From assembly GCA_030765045.1 (NCBI GenBank), contig CM060962.1, positions 165,220,194-165,284,193 on the forward strand: a stretch of 64,000 nt of DNA, given 5' to 3'. This document shows, piece after piece, positions 11,943 through 23,180 of the stretch. This DNA comes from Tenodera sinensis (lineage: Eukaryota; Arthropoda; Insecta; Mantodea; Mantidae). Position 1 is the stretch's first letter, and each line of letters starts with the position of its first letter. The notes beneath the pieces were generated by a model. That model made no database searches, was not told the DNA's origin, and was given only the letters and a program-made list of their open reading frames with translations. A program made the position numbers and the translations under genes.

Positions 11943-13247
11943 ATTTAATTTAAAAGGTGAGTCAATTAATAACACTAAACAACACTTACAACATAATTTT
12001 CCGGAATGCGTTTCGAAGGTTAACTTTCTTCCATTATCAACTGGACAATAACTGGGTTTCCATGGTGTTTCATGGTGCAGATGGCCATGCTTCTTCTGAT
12101 GTTTCTTCTGGTAACGCTTCAAGGAACTTTCTGAAAATATCTTTCTGAGGAATGTTGAAATTAAATACTCAGTTTCTATTTTTTAAAATGAAGATTTGTT
12201 CCCATGTGGACAGCTCTTGTTTTCCGGTTATGTGTTTGAGAAGTTTCGGTTCTAGCTTTATGTCATGATTTTTTGTCCAAAAGTGAAATGCAACTGCTGA
12301 TTTTTCTAATTATTTACTTTTGATGTTCCTAACGTGTTCCTTGGATCTAATTTCTAAATTTCTTTTGGTTTTTTCTATGTATATTTCATTACAATCACTG
12401 CATTCAATTTGGTATATGCCAGATTTTTTGTTAGGTGGAATAGCTTCTTCGATTGAAACTAGCAGGTTTTGTATGGAGTAATGGTTTACTGGTGCTAGCT
12501 GAATGTTGTATTCCTTGAACACTTTTTTAAATTTATCTAAGGCCCATGGATGATATGTGAATTTTTTGAATGCCATTTTTGTTTTTGCTGCTGTGAGAGT
12601 TGTAGCTTCTTTTAATAATTTTTTCTTTTCTGCTCGTTTTACTTTTTTATCTACTAATTCTTTGGGGAAGCCTAAACTATTGAAAATTGCTTGTTTGTGA
12701 CTTCTTGGATTGTAACTATTAGCTTTTATGTAGTTGTCTGCGTTGCTTTTCTGTGAATACTGAAATTTATTCTATCCTTGTTTTCGATTAATTTTAGATC
12801 TAAAAATGGTAATTTATCATCTTTTTCCACTTCCACTGTGAAATTTATACTTTTGTCCTGTATGTTCAGAAGTTTTAATGCATCACTGATGTGTCTTTTT
12901 GGAACTATTGTAAATATGTCATCTACGTATCGCTGCCACAGTTTGAACATCCACGGGAAACCTTTTGTGATCCTTATTTCCAATGAACTTGTGTAAATAT
13001 CTGCTAAGAATGGTGAGAGAGGGTTGCCCATTGCTAAATCTGAAGTTTGACAGAAATACTTTGTTTGGAACTGGAAGAAATTTTGTTCTGTGCATAATTT
13101 GGTGAGTATCCGCACCATGAAACACCATGGAAACCCAGTTATTGTCCAGTTGATAATGGAGGAAAGTTAACCTTCGAAACACGTTCCGGAAAATTATGTT
13201 GTAAGTGTTGTTTAGTGTTATTAATTGACTCACCTTTTAAATTAAAT
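11943..13247 (-). mobile_element. Penelope-like retroelement with inverted terminal repeats
   Basis: Two arms of 136 bp, 11943-12078 and 13112-13247, are inverted copies with few mismatches. Between them, on the minus strand, is the 3' half of a Penelope-like polyprotein: reverse transcriptase (MGNPLSPFLADIY at about 13030, RYVDDIF near 12920, LPFLDLKL near 12800), a Lys-rich linker, then a GIY-YIG endonuclease (SGIYQIECSDCNEIYI near 12400). The second Gly of the usual YIGKT is Glu here (YIEKT). Stops interrupt it near 12725, 12310 and 12180. The 5' part of RT is missing. This RT-then-GIY-YIG order is specific to Penelope-like elements, so the family is certain; this copy is dead. Confidence 0.9.
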
Positions 13248-13335
13248 TTAACACTAGTTTAAAGTTCAAAAATGGCTATCGCAAATCAAGCAGTAGACAC
13301 CAAGTTGTATTTAAAAATATGAAATGTGCCAATTT

Positions 13336-13460
13336 CCAGGTGATCTGGAAGCAATAGACTGCATGCACATGAGAAGTCAATCTCCTGGTGGCCACAGGAC
13401 AAAAAATCTATTGTAACCGCAAGCGTGACTTTCAATTAATGTACAAGTAATTATAGACTG
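13336..13460 (+). pseudogene. Harbinger-type transposase (DDE nuclease) remnant
   Basis: The plus frame beginning at about 13336 reads PGDLEAIDCMHMRSQSPGGH and, after two stops, LSINVQ. This is the core of Harbinger/PIF DDE nucleases (consensus AIDGTHI...P.G.......N.RKGFFSINVQ), including the first catalytic Asp. Only about 40 residues survive. It lies between the Penelope-like insertion and the right end of the PIF element, as expected. Confidence 0.75.
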
Positions 13461-14061
13461 ACCTTATTTGCACTCAATAATTGATTGGTATTTGGTTACC
13501 AGCTCGACTACTAATTTTTTTTCTAAGATGAAAAATTTGTGCCTCTATTTCCAGTTTTCTCATTTATTTTTCAATTCTATTGGTGTTGTGATCAGGAAAC
13601 AATGAAACTAACCTAACACAAACCTAAAAAACTTTGTCTGCTTTTCAGGAACCAATCAGAATGTAGCATTATAAAGGAAAGGAAAGACAAAAGCGCATTG
13701 GAGCGCTTTCAGAAGTAGTCAAGTTCGTTCATTGCCTTCTGGCTCATTGTTATTCGTTGTTCTCTTTGACTTTAACACTGAATTAGTTAACTTTTCTCTG
13801 AAAAAGCATGATGAAATGCAAGAGGCTTCATGCAGAGTTAATATTTTAATTCGAAGTTAGTAAACTGAGTTAGAGCATTTTTAACACCCGTTGAGAAACC
13901 GGCCCTAAGTGCTGTATTTGCTTATTTGTTTATGTTCATGACACAGGGTGAAAATACCGAAAAGGAAGTCAAAGCCATATCATAACTATGATAGGTGAAT
14001 TTGTTCTCGGTTACTATGTATTTCAACAATACAGGAACAAATTTCTCAAAGTTCTAGAACA

Positions 14062-14183
14062 GGGCTGACAAACGTTACTCTGCAGGTGTGAAGAGATGAG
14101 TCAGAATTCCCCCTTCATAACTACAGTAGCACACTTTAGCTAGAACTGGTTTTCACTTTGTTTTCCCCATTTTTCCGCTTTTG
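14062..14183 (+). mobile_element. Left part of a hAT-type MITE, truncated
   Basis: It begins CAGGGCTGACAAACG and continues with GGTGTGAAGAGATG, GCAGTAGCACRC-like and GGTTTTCRCTTTGTTTT blocks that match the complete MITE at 50723-50907. The right half is missing, replaced at 14184 by the SINE foldback. Confidence 0.6.
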
Positions 14184-14580
14184 TGCCAACACGACATAAA
14201 ATTCTCCAACTCACACCTATTTTTTCCTGGTAAACCACACAAGAGATCTCAATTCATATGAGATAACACACCTTAATGGCGACTTACTATATTGTAAGTT
14301 GACCTTGTAGTTGGTTGAACTAAAAGCCTAAGACTTAAGTATTTACAACTTGTGTGGTTTACCAGGAAAAAATGGGATCGAGTTGGAGAATTTAATGTAG
14401 TGTTGCCATGTTGGCCATGATAGCTTAGTGGTTAGCGTGACCAGATGGTAACTGGTAGATCTGTGGTTCAAATGCCAGCCATAGCATTGAATTTTTCAGT
14501 CTCACGCTATCCTTTTCAATCCTGTCCTACACACAGCTATTGTGTGGAAGAACGATTAATTGCATATAAATGAGTTTTAA
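14184..14580 (+). mobile_element. tRNA-derived SINE with inverted 5' region (foldback)
   Basis: Arms 14184-14243 and 14349-14408 are inverted copies of about 60 bp (both contain GGTTTACCAGGAAAAA, GAGTTGGAGAATTT and GTGTTG; a few mismatches). The right arm runs directly into a tRNA-like segment (ATAGCTTAGTGGTTAGCGTG as A-box region, GTGGTTCAAATGCC as B-box region, 14418-14490). A non-tRNA tail follows with the small hairpin CACACAGCTATTGTGTG near 14530. The same modules occur in the palindromic insertion at 3108-3345, so this is one SINE family that repeatedly appears folded back. Confidence 0.7.
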
Positions 14581-15792
14581 TAATTGAATCAAAGTATTTT
14601 TTTTATTTAGAGTTCTCATTTGTCAAGTTTTTGCAAACACAAATACAAATTTATTTAAAAACCGTGCATAGCAAACTATGCGACTGGTTTGTGGGAAAAC
14701 TGTTAAGATGAACAGAAGAAACAACTAACACGTCAAAGTGGATAATATTAAGGTACCATTTATCAAAATATTTGTTCTTATACCCCTAAAACCCTGTATG
14801 TCCAACAATATGGTATACTGTGTTTCCACTGAAGGATTTTCACTCAATTTCCTGTGAATTCTAACAAAGGAATTCAGAGTAGGTTTTGACATTAAGAGTT
14901 TGTCCAACTTTTGGAATATTTGACAAAATTAGCTTTCCCTGTAGCAACTGCCATTCTCTTTCTCTTTTTGACATGGTAGTTTCTGAAGGATTATGCCTCC
15001 CTCCCCCCATTCTCCAGATCTTACTGTGTGCAACTTCTTTTGTGGGGAACACTAAAAATTTAAACTTATAGGAAACAATCCCCACACCACTTATGAGAAC
15101 CTAACTCAAGAGTTAAGAAACAAAAAATCCCCCAGTGTAGGGAGCAACACATATGTGCAATCTGCAACCTCACCATAAAACAATCACACTGATTTAATTC
15201 CTACAAAGTGCGTTTGCTCATCTGTGTATTGGCATATTACTTACAGTGGCAGATATGCAGCAAAATTAATTAATTATTGCAGCACACCTACCACACAGTT
15301 ATTAAACTATTTTGAAACTGCCTGAATATAATAAACCTGTTGCATTCCATTCACAGCTATACCATGTTGCCCCTTTATCCCATTCTCTACATGCTAGGAA
15401 TGGCACAAATAACTTGCCAATCAAAAACAAGGCAACACAGAAGAACACATCTTTGTGTGCACATGTGGAGTGAGCTGAGAAGCAGTAGAGCTTAGCGCAC
15501 ATGTATCTGGTGTAATTTCTTTGTAATTAAAATATATGCAGTGTTTGCTTTTAAAAAAAAAAAAAAAATCTCACTCCCAAGGTTAAGCACCACAATTACA
15601 GACCATGCAGTAATGATTCTTTTTTTTTTTTTTTTCAATGCAGAAGAGCTGAATTGTGGGACAATATAAAGCTATGGTATAGAATAAGAACTATCCAACG
15701 GCAAAATCTTGGATTTGCAACGTGTTATGTATTCAGGTTTATGCAGCTTACATTTAGTGAACATTACATTGAGACATTAGCATTTCACTTAC
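14581..15792. other. Intron 4 sequence, no gene recognised
   Basis: AT-rich. It holds a poly-A run (about 15552-15568) and a poly-T run (about 15620-15637) 50 bp apart that could pair or mark two opposed retrotransposed tails. Nothing else was recognised. Confidence 0.5.
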
Positions 15793-15926
15793 CCATTAAT
15801 GGTATCCCATAGCCAACGAGGTTCCTTGTTGATTGGTATGTTCATTTGATGGATACTTGCCATTTTTTGAGCAATTAATGTGCTCAATTTTGGATCACAC
15901 AACTCCCTTGTTTTCAAAGGGCGGGC
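15793..15926 (-). CDS. CHKA: Choline kinase, exon (third certain coding exon)
   Basis: A 134-bp minus-strand exon with a TTTTAG acceptor above 15926 and a GTAAGT donor at 15787-15792. It starts in phase 0 after the Pro that ends the previous exon and ends in phase 2. It encodes ARPLKTRELCDP, IAQKMASIHQMNIPINKEP and RWLWDTING. These correspond to the conserved choline/ethanolamine kinase stretch IPSRxLxT.EL...IAxKMAxxHxMxxPxxKEPxWL, which helps shape the N-lobe and hinge. No stop or frameshift is present, so it looks under selection, unlike everything around it. Confidence 0.93.
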
Positions 15927-17359
15927 CTAAAACAAAGGAATATCACATAAATCAAAGCACTGAAAATGAATCTTATGCCTAATTGATGAGATTATAAAAA
16001 AATTAGGAACAATCCAAAAGATGCAGTAACATACAGTAGGTAAATACCAGGTGAAGTATTCACAATGTGCAAGTCTTGCAAGCTTCAGGCTGATTTCGCC
16101 AAGCTAAGTTAAGCTTTATGTAAATTGATTTAATACTGAAATTAACAAATTCTGTGCTAATATACCAAAAGTATATGAAAGACGCAAGTCTGTGGCAACT
16201 CGCCTTAGTGATTGGGGTATACAGGTCCTCTTGAAGGAGCCAGGAGCACTAACCATCTGGTTGGTATCCATAGATTGATTTACAGGAAAATTCAGGGTAA
16301 GACACCAAACCGATTGGCCATGTGGAAGGTTCCGATACTGAGAAGATTTCTGAGTAGTTGACGGGGAGATCTGGAAGATTCTATAGGAGTTAAAAGGGAT
16401 GATGCCTGGAAAGGAAAGAGGGTTTGGATAGGAGAACTTTAATTTCAGCTAGCATGGGCACTGCAGGTACAAAGGCAAGTACAATTCAGTGTTGACAAGA
16501 CAGGTGCAGTAGGACCTGCAGGACCTTAGGTAGTAGGACTTATGAACCTGACTGTAGGGTCTAAGGGCTAACTTGGTGGGAAATAACAGGGTTCCACACA
16601 CCAAGGACATAAAGGCTGCCACTTACATGTTAACACTCCATGTCCAAATCCTTCACAGGAGAAATAATGTAAAAGGTTGGGAACATGTTGGCACATATGC
16701 AGTAAACCTTAGCCAGCTAGGACTGTTAGAAAGCTGCCTCAAGTTAAACGTCAAAAAGACTATCCTTGTAGGCACCTGTACTGTATGCTTAGTTGCATTG
16801 ACTCCTTGGCTAGAAAGTTAGGCGACAACTTCATCTTCAGAGAGGCCATGTAAGGCAGAGGAAGTTGCAACACTTCTGCAGACATTCGTAGTAGCATGTG
16901 GCTCAACAAAGACTTCATGGGTTCAAAATGATTAACCTGTAGTAAACGAAGGGACCGTGGATCATCCTTAGTCTGTATCAATGTAGCTGAGCACAAGCTC
17001 AAATAACAAGGTATTTCACACTTTCTGATGCAGCAGCAGAGTCTTCCATGATATGACCAGCCACATGTCTCTTCCTAGGGAATATAGTACAAAAATCAAC
17101 AGCAGTATTGCCCTGGCTATCCTCCAATAGATTAAGAACTTACTTTTTTTACGGGTAGGGTTGTTAACCCTAATCCTAAACCATTCCTCAAACCTGGAAG
17201 AACAGTGGTTCAGGACCCTGGGATCACTGAACTCACACTTACTGAAGCAAACCCTGGGGCCTGAGTGAAATGAACTCCCTTTATGTATAGATGATAGACT
17301 AGTAAGATTAGGTAGGAAGTATTTTGTACATTATATATACTAACCAGACTAGTAATATG
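15927..17359. other. Intron 3 sequence, no gene recognised
   Basis: A short plus-strand stretch around 16185-16450 is less AT-rich and could be a decayed repeat, but its broken frames match no family I recognise. The rest is featureless. Confidence 0.45.
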
Positions 17360-18026
17360 TATGAGATATGTCCAGAAAGTAGCTACCAGTTTGAAAAAAA
17401 AAAGAAAATATTTGTTTTGACATTTATTTGTACATGAAAGAGCAGTCCTTAACCTATTTTTAACACAGTTGCCACCATTTTCAGGCATTTGTCACAGAAG
17501 AGAATCAACTTTTGTATGCCCTCTTCAAAGAAAGATGCAGCCAATGACAATTTCGTGCAAAATAGTTTCTGAAATTTGTGGAAACATGTCACAAAGCATT
17601 CTTATTGTGAACCGTCTGTTTTCACGAATTGCCTCATTCACTTGTTCAACCAAACCATCAGTGACAACTGCCCACTCCATGATTTGTCATGAACATTGGG
17701 TTATCCATCATTGAGTTGCCTAACCTTCTTTCTCACCAGTGCATCTGTTATTACATTTTCATGGTAAATCTGTACAAGTTGATGACAAATAATTTCAACT
17801 GGCTTCACATTGCATATTAAGCTACACACTTCACAGTCGATGGGATCAGAAACTGTCTTAAACATTTTGAATGATCACTAACAACTGTAAACACAACACA
17901 AAATGGTATAACGGCCTCAGTGGACAAACAATGAACTAGAGAGATGAGTGCATGTATGTAAATGCAACACTAGCACTGTGGTGGCAGCAGAACAAAATGG
18001 TACTTACTTTCTGGACATGCCTCATA
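17360..18026 (-). mobile_element. Mariner deletion derivative (HTH_48 N-terminus joined to C-terminus)
   Basis: Ends are TATGAGATATGTCCAGAAAG on the left and the reverse complement TATGAGGCATGTCCAGAAAG on the right, sitting on TA dinucleotides as in mariner elements. The minus strand encodes, with stops, the mariner N-terminal HTH region (DCEVCSLICNVKPVEI, VRKKVRQLNDG, NVHDKSWSGQ, near 17650-17850). It then passes directly to the family's C-terminal end (FFEEGIQKLI..CDKCLK, near 17475-17530), so the DDE core is deleted. It is non-autonomous, 667 bp. Confidence 0.8.
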
Positions 18027-18324
18027 CTAGCAGTAAAAACTGTAGTCATTGATTGCAATAATGAATTGGAAGTAGTCAAAGAAAAACTACTGGCAATAAT
18101 TACGAATGAACACAATTGTCTCCTACTGAAACAGAGTGTGCTTGGATGTGTAGACGAAAGCTCAATGGAGCATGTTCAAAAGTCATGGTCACTGCCTTCT
18201 TGAAACCTGTTGCTCAAAAGTTGCCTTTGGTATGAATAAATTAGCTAACACCTTGTTGTCAAAATTTTATGAAATACAGGAGTTTTAAGATTATGTAAAA
18301 TCAAGATGCTGAAGAGTATTTTAA

Positions 18325-18560
18325 TCTTCAGCTGGAAAACCTAGCCCTTACTGCAAAGTGCACCTCAACCTCCATATTTGCTTGATTTGGCTAAATGCTA
18401 CCTCTTATTCCCAAAGATGAAGTTGAAGCTAAAAAGTTATTGTTTTGACACCACGGAGAAGGTAACAATGAAAATCACTGGAGGTGCTTGACAAGCTTCA
18501 GTAAAGTCTTTAAGGAGACATTGTAAAAATGGCAGAAGCACTAGAAGTGGTGCATAGCTA
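18325..18560 (+). pseudogene. Mariner transposase C-terminal relic
   Basis: The plus strand reads PQPPYLLDLAKCYLLFPKMK, then LKLKSYCFDTTEK. This corresponds to the mariner signature PPYSPDLAPCDFFLFPKMK followed by LKGRRFDT. The third catalytic Asp region is damaged (SPDLAPCD has become LLDLAKCY). Stops and frameshifts follow. The upstream part back to 18030 may belong to it but is not readable. Confidence 0.7.
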
Positions 18561-19464
18561 ACCAATGACACAATCGTTCCTCTCCGTCGAAGACGTCGCC
18601 TTTAAGACCTATAAGATCTTGTGTTCGGTGTCCGGACTAGCTCTAGCAAGAGGTCCTAATCTACAGGGTATGCGTGAGTTATGGTAGGAATGGAACCAAA
18701 CGAAGAATTAACCAACGTATCACTTTATTTGTAAATTTCCAGATTTGTAGAGAACTGCCGACGATATTTAAATAGAATGTAACTTTGCAACTTCAACTAC
18801 AACGTTATAACACTTTAACTTTGTCACCCTTTAGCAACCGCCGAATTATGTATACGTGCTAGCTTACGTACAACTCCCAAGTTGCAAGAGCGTTATCTCG
18901 ACTCGATTCAAGACGAGTGTGTCTTGTGTTGCATTTGTTTTTGCGCAAGCAACACGAAGGAAGCGATTTCCATTGGCTAACTTTAGAGTACGTCATGGTA
19001 AGATACGAATCAGCCCGCTTAATCACTATGGCTTAGTACAAGCAACATTTGTAACCTTATCACTCATTTAAATCTGCCTAGGCTTCCATTCTTGAGACTT
19101 TAACATATTCAGCTTTATTACGTTTTCCCCTTAACTGTTGACTAGAATCTCCTTTTGTTTCTTTCCATTATCAAATATATATATTGACATTATAATTTCG
19201 GTTTCACCAAGCAAATTATTTAGAAGGGAATGACAGCCAAATTTAAACATTTTAATTTATTTAATTGCTGTTTATGAATTAGCATTAGAATGTACTTGGT
19301 AATCTCACTTATAATGAAACTTCAGCAACTAGTCATTGGTCCCATTAGAATCACTCTCCCTCACCTTATATGCAATAGCACCACTTGGTAGACAAATTCA
19401 GAGCTGAATGGTTTCCAGCTCTATTGCTAAAGCTCAACAATTAGGATAAATCAAATATACTTAC
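18561..19464. other. Intron 3, unexplained CpG-containing patch
   Basis: Between about 18580 and 19070 CpG dinucleotides are common (for example CCGTCGAAGACGTCGCC and CGTTATCTCGACTCGATTC) in contrast to the surrounding intron. No coding motif or terminal repeat was found. It may be a young insertion whose CpGs have not yet decayed. The rest is featureless. Confidence 0.4.
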
Positions 19465-19696
19465 AGGAATGTACTCTTCAATTCGACCACCAGGGAAGAT
19501 GCCATGTAGCTTTGGACCAAGTTTCCTTTCTGACAACAGAGTAAATATAACAGATTCTGTTATGAGACCTTCCAGTGCCCTTTCTGTTCCATGAGTCTGT
19601 CCATATAACCTCAGAAGCACTTGTGATGGCTCTGATGATTTTGGTGGATGAGTCTCTGGTAAGGACACGTGATACAACCAATTGCTGAGACCACCA
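19465..19696 (-). CDS. CHKA: Choline kinase, exon with N-lobe core (second certain coding exon)
   Basis: A 232-bp minus-strand exon with a TTCCAG acceptor and a GTAAGT donor at 19459-19464. Its first T completes the Ser codon split from exon 29652-29764, giving KRISGGLSN. It encodes SGGLSNWLYHVSLPE, the glycine-rich nucleotide-binding turn of the choline kinase family, then QVLLRLYGQ with the Arg/Lys-strand region, ESVIFTLLSERKLGP and LHGIFPGGRIEEYIP. It is closest by eye to insect choline kinases of the Drosophila CG2201 type. The enzyme phosphorylates choline (or ethanolamine) with ATP, the first step of the cytosolic CDP-choline (Kennedy) pathway for phosphatidylcholine. No damage is seen. 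Confidence 0.96.
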
Positions 19697-22265
19697 CTGG
19701 AACACACAAATGCATGAAATTCTAATTAAGCCTGTGCAACACAAAATATTATAGTTTTTAAATAATAAACAATAGAATTACTCATTATTTACTGTTCCAT
19801 ATTAATCCACCACAGAAATCATTCCGTCAGTAGCAGATTTATTTAACAACCATAGACAAATAGTTTTTTGCCACTGTGGATGATGCATTTTTTGCCTTAG
19901 TGCAATCTTCTAGATCAATTGTTGTGGTTTGTAGCACAGTTGAGTTTATTAATTGCCCATGCTACCTTCATTGACTGAAATTTTTCCAACTGCTTTTCAA
20001 TAAATGGAGAGCAACTCTAATTTTTTATTTTCTGCTTTGCATCTAGGATTATATAGCGTGAAACTTAATCTTGGCATTGGATTTCTGCCAGATGAATGTC
20101 CAACTCAATGTATAATGTTGTCTATGAACATGATCTAAGATATCTAAGGTTAATACTCTTGACCAAATATGCCCAACAGAAGGAGGAATGTAATTAAAGA
20201 ATTTTTAAAGAATGTAGGAATTCAGCCTGCACATGAGCATCTGGGAAAAGTTGTATCAACATTTTGAACATAACTTTATATCGTAAGGGCAATAGCAACC
20301 ATAATACAGATATCAGTCAAGTTTGTGTTAACAGCCAACATTTTCTTTCAAATCTTAATCAATTCTGTACTTAGAGATGTGATTTCTGGAAATCAATATT
20401 CCCATAAAAAACACAGTTTGACAAATCTGTATTTATCAGTCATCTATTTTAAAAGGTGCATTTTATCAAAAGAAAGACAGGACTACATGCAAAAACCCCT
20501 AGTCATCATATTGACCCAAGTAATTTTTAAATGCACATTGCAACGGCCTTTTGCCTCTTCAAAATTTCACAATGACATTTTGATGGAATCTTCAATCGTA
20601 CACATGCACATGCACCTGTTATATAAGTACCCAATTCACAAATGAAACAAATTAATTAGGTACTATCATTGCTGGACATAGTCAAAACTAAAAGGAAGAC
20701 TGAATTTGGCATCCATAGAAAAGTGTACACATCAGCGATTAGTTTAAGGCACACAACTTTAGAGCACAAAGCAGCACCATTTAACACTGTGATGGACTTT
20801 TAACCTAACCACTAAAGAGACCCAAGTGAAACAGAAAATTATAGAAATTTCGCAAAGCAGTGTTAAAAGCTGCCTCTGCCCATCACATTTCCCCAAATCT
20901 ATTGAAATGAGTGCAAGTATGATTAATTCTATACTTAAACCAACATGCAAATAACAGTTTTATTCCAAAGAAAGTTCTTAAGTTCAAAGCATAGCCCCCC
21001 CCCCCCCCTCCCCCTATTTGTTTATGAACAACATATTTGGTTATAATGTATATTTTCTTGCTATACACCTTCAGAACCTGTATACACTTTTAATTTCTCT
21101 AACATGTGCTTGGTAGATAAAGCAGGCGTCTACATTTCACCCAAACATTTTCATTTTTGAAATTTCATAAAAATACATGTTTTGAGGACTCTTGTATCCA
21201 AAAGAAAGCATTTTTATGCAGAGTGTGCATGCACACTTTTTTAAATAACATTTAACCACAGTATGTCCTATTACAGAACTCAATACTACTTGTGCATGGG
21301 TACACAGACAACTTTTTAACAATACGGGAGGGTAATAATTGATACATCCTAAATAACAATTATTTAAATACCTATCCATAGTTAAGGTACTTTATGTAGA
21401 ATCAAATGTTTTATCTATCCATAACACCACATCTTTTGTTAACAGGAAACAATATGAGCATTCAACATTTATTCCCATGACTGTCAGAGTGCTACATGCA
21501 AAAAGAGATATGAAATACTAAGAAGCCCACAGAATAAAACATCAAAAATGTTTTCATTTTATCACATGCTGTCTCACTACTGGCAGTATTATCATGGAAT
21601 CCAGTGAGCATATACTTCCATTCAGGGTTTAAGTTACAGTCGCTTTTGTTAAGTTATGCTACTAGAGGTATGAGAATGTTATGAACTTTAAAACACCATT
21701 TGCAAAGGTGCAACAAGCTGCCACAGAAATAAATCAGAGAGGCTGTAAACACAACCTTTCAATATGCCATAACAATCTCACAGAAAAAAATGATGTGCCC
21801 AGCTAGTGGAACTCATTTCTGATCTGGTCTGCATGGTTCACTGATTCCTGCCTGCCTGTGTCTGCCTGCGCCTGTGTGCATGTGTGCTATTTAAGAAGTG
21901 ATGGATAAATTTGTTTTAACACTAGAACAATGGAAGGAGTCAAAACAACCTCTATTTAAATGTAACCTTTATAGTGTTTTCAAATATTTGGACTTTTTCT
22001 TCAGATTTCACAACTTTTATTAATTTGCATTTCTGTTGAAAGTTGTATATTTAAATAACCACATTTTTTATATTTAATCCATTTTATTATGTTCCCTACC
22101 TAGAACAGCGAGAAGGTCAGTTTGACCCCGCGTATTTAAAGCTTAGTGGCGGACTATAAATGACAACAATGCAGAAACATAAATCAACAATTTGCTGTGT
22201 CAAACAGCAGTATATTGTTGGATCCTTACACCTGCATTTTATCAGTTGGTGTAAACATTTCACTG
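19697..22265. other. Intron 2 sequence, no gene recognised
   Basis: AT-rich. It contains a poly-C run at 20995-21010. Two similar motifs in the same orientation, ACACTAGAACAATGG near 21919 and ACCTAGAACAGCG near 22097, may be ends of an old DNA transposon flanking or preceding the pogo relic. No exon was recognised. Confidence 0.45.
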
Positions 22266-23180
22266 TTATTGCATAGTGGCAGCTTATTTAGGCAGTGTCC
22301 AAGGAAAGACTGATTGTGATTTTATGTCAGGTGAAATGGAAAAACCCCTAGTGATTGGTAAGGCTGCTAAGCCGAGAAGCTTCAAAAACATTGACCTTCA
22401 GAACGTGCCTCTTTGGAGATCAAATAAAAAGGCATGGATGACGACACATATCATGGAAGAATGATGAGACAAAACCGCCATATTCTGCTTTTTTTGGATA
22501 ATGCAACATGTCACCCATACGTCAAACTTTCCAAAGTCCGACTTGCTTGGTTCCCTCCAAACACTGCAAATGTTACTCAACCAATGGACCAAGGGATAAT
22601 TCAGAATGTTAAAGTACATTTTTGTAAACTGTTAATGCAGTCTTTGCTTGATAATATGGATTCCAGATCATCCACCTCTGAGCTAGTCAAAACCATATTG
22701 ATTCTTAGATGCGGTAATTTGGATAAGCCACGCAGCAAAGAAATTGCTACCAGAAACAATGACAGTGTTTCGGAAAAGCAGGGTTTCCAATGGGCTAAGT
22801 TATTGACTGTGAAGAAGATGAGGATGAGATTCAAGAATTACAAAACTACATCACTGAAGCTGCTTTCAGTTGTAGTGTCATAGAATGTCAACATAGACAG
22901 TGATGTGCAAACAGACACAGTTGACATAGATGTCTTAATTGAGAATATGGAAAGAAGAACAGAAGGCGGAGTAAGATATTTGAGTTGGATGAAGAGTGTA
23001 GGCTAAAGACTTATTGGGATGCTGTGAAAAGTTTAAAAGAACTGCAGCAATTCGCTCTATGGCAAAACGACCTGGATATGTTAGGTGCGATCTCTCATGC
23101 CAAAGTGTTTGTGGAAAGTGGAGCAGCTAAGCCGTAATGTGTTCAGAAAACTCTCCTTGACTATTGGAAAAAATAAGTGA
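22266..23180 (+). pseudogene. Pogo/Tigger-type transposase relic (CENP-B/jerky-like DDE)
   Basis: The plus strand encodes GEMEKPLVIGKAAKPRSFKN and NKKAWMT. After a frameshift and short deletion near 22440 come HILLFLDNATCHPYV, WFPPNTANVTQPMDQGIIQN and VHFCKLL. The second catalytic Asp (LDNA) and third Asp (PMDQG) are 29 residues apart, typical of pogo/Tigger. A later piece (22900-23160) holds the usual acidic and Leu-rich C-terminal region in broken frames. The N-terminal CENP-B HTH and first catalytic Asp are absent. Confidence 0.85.

Larger units (their letters stand above)
11822..13905 (+). mobile_element. PIF/Harbinger-type DNA transposon relic, hosting a Penelope-like element
   Basis: The terminal inverted repeats start GGGCCAGTTTCACAAGC on the left and, reverse-complemented, GGGCCGGTTTCTCAACG on the right, and both continue into GTGTTAA. 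They are flanked by the 3-bp duplication TAA (11819-11821 and 13906-13908), the TWA target typical of PIF/Harbinger. A transposase remnant lies at about 13336-13460. The inner 11943-13247 is a later Penelope-like insertion. Ends, target duplication and transposase remnant agree, so the superfamily call is firm. Confidence 0.85.
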
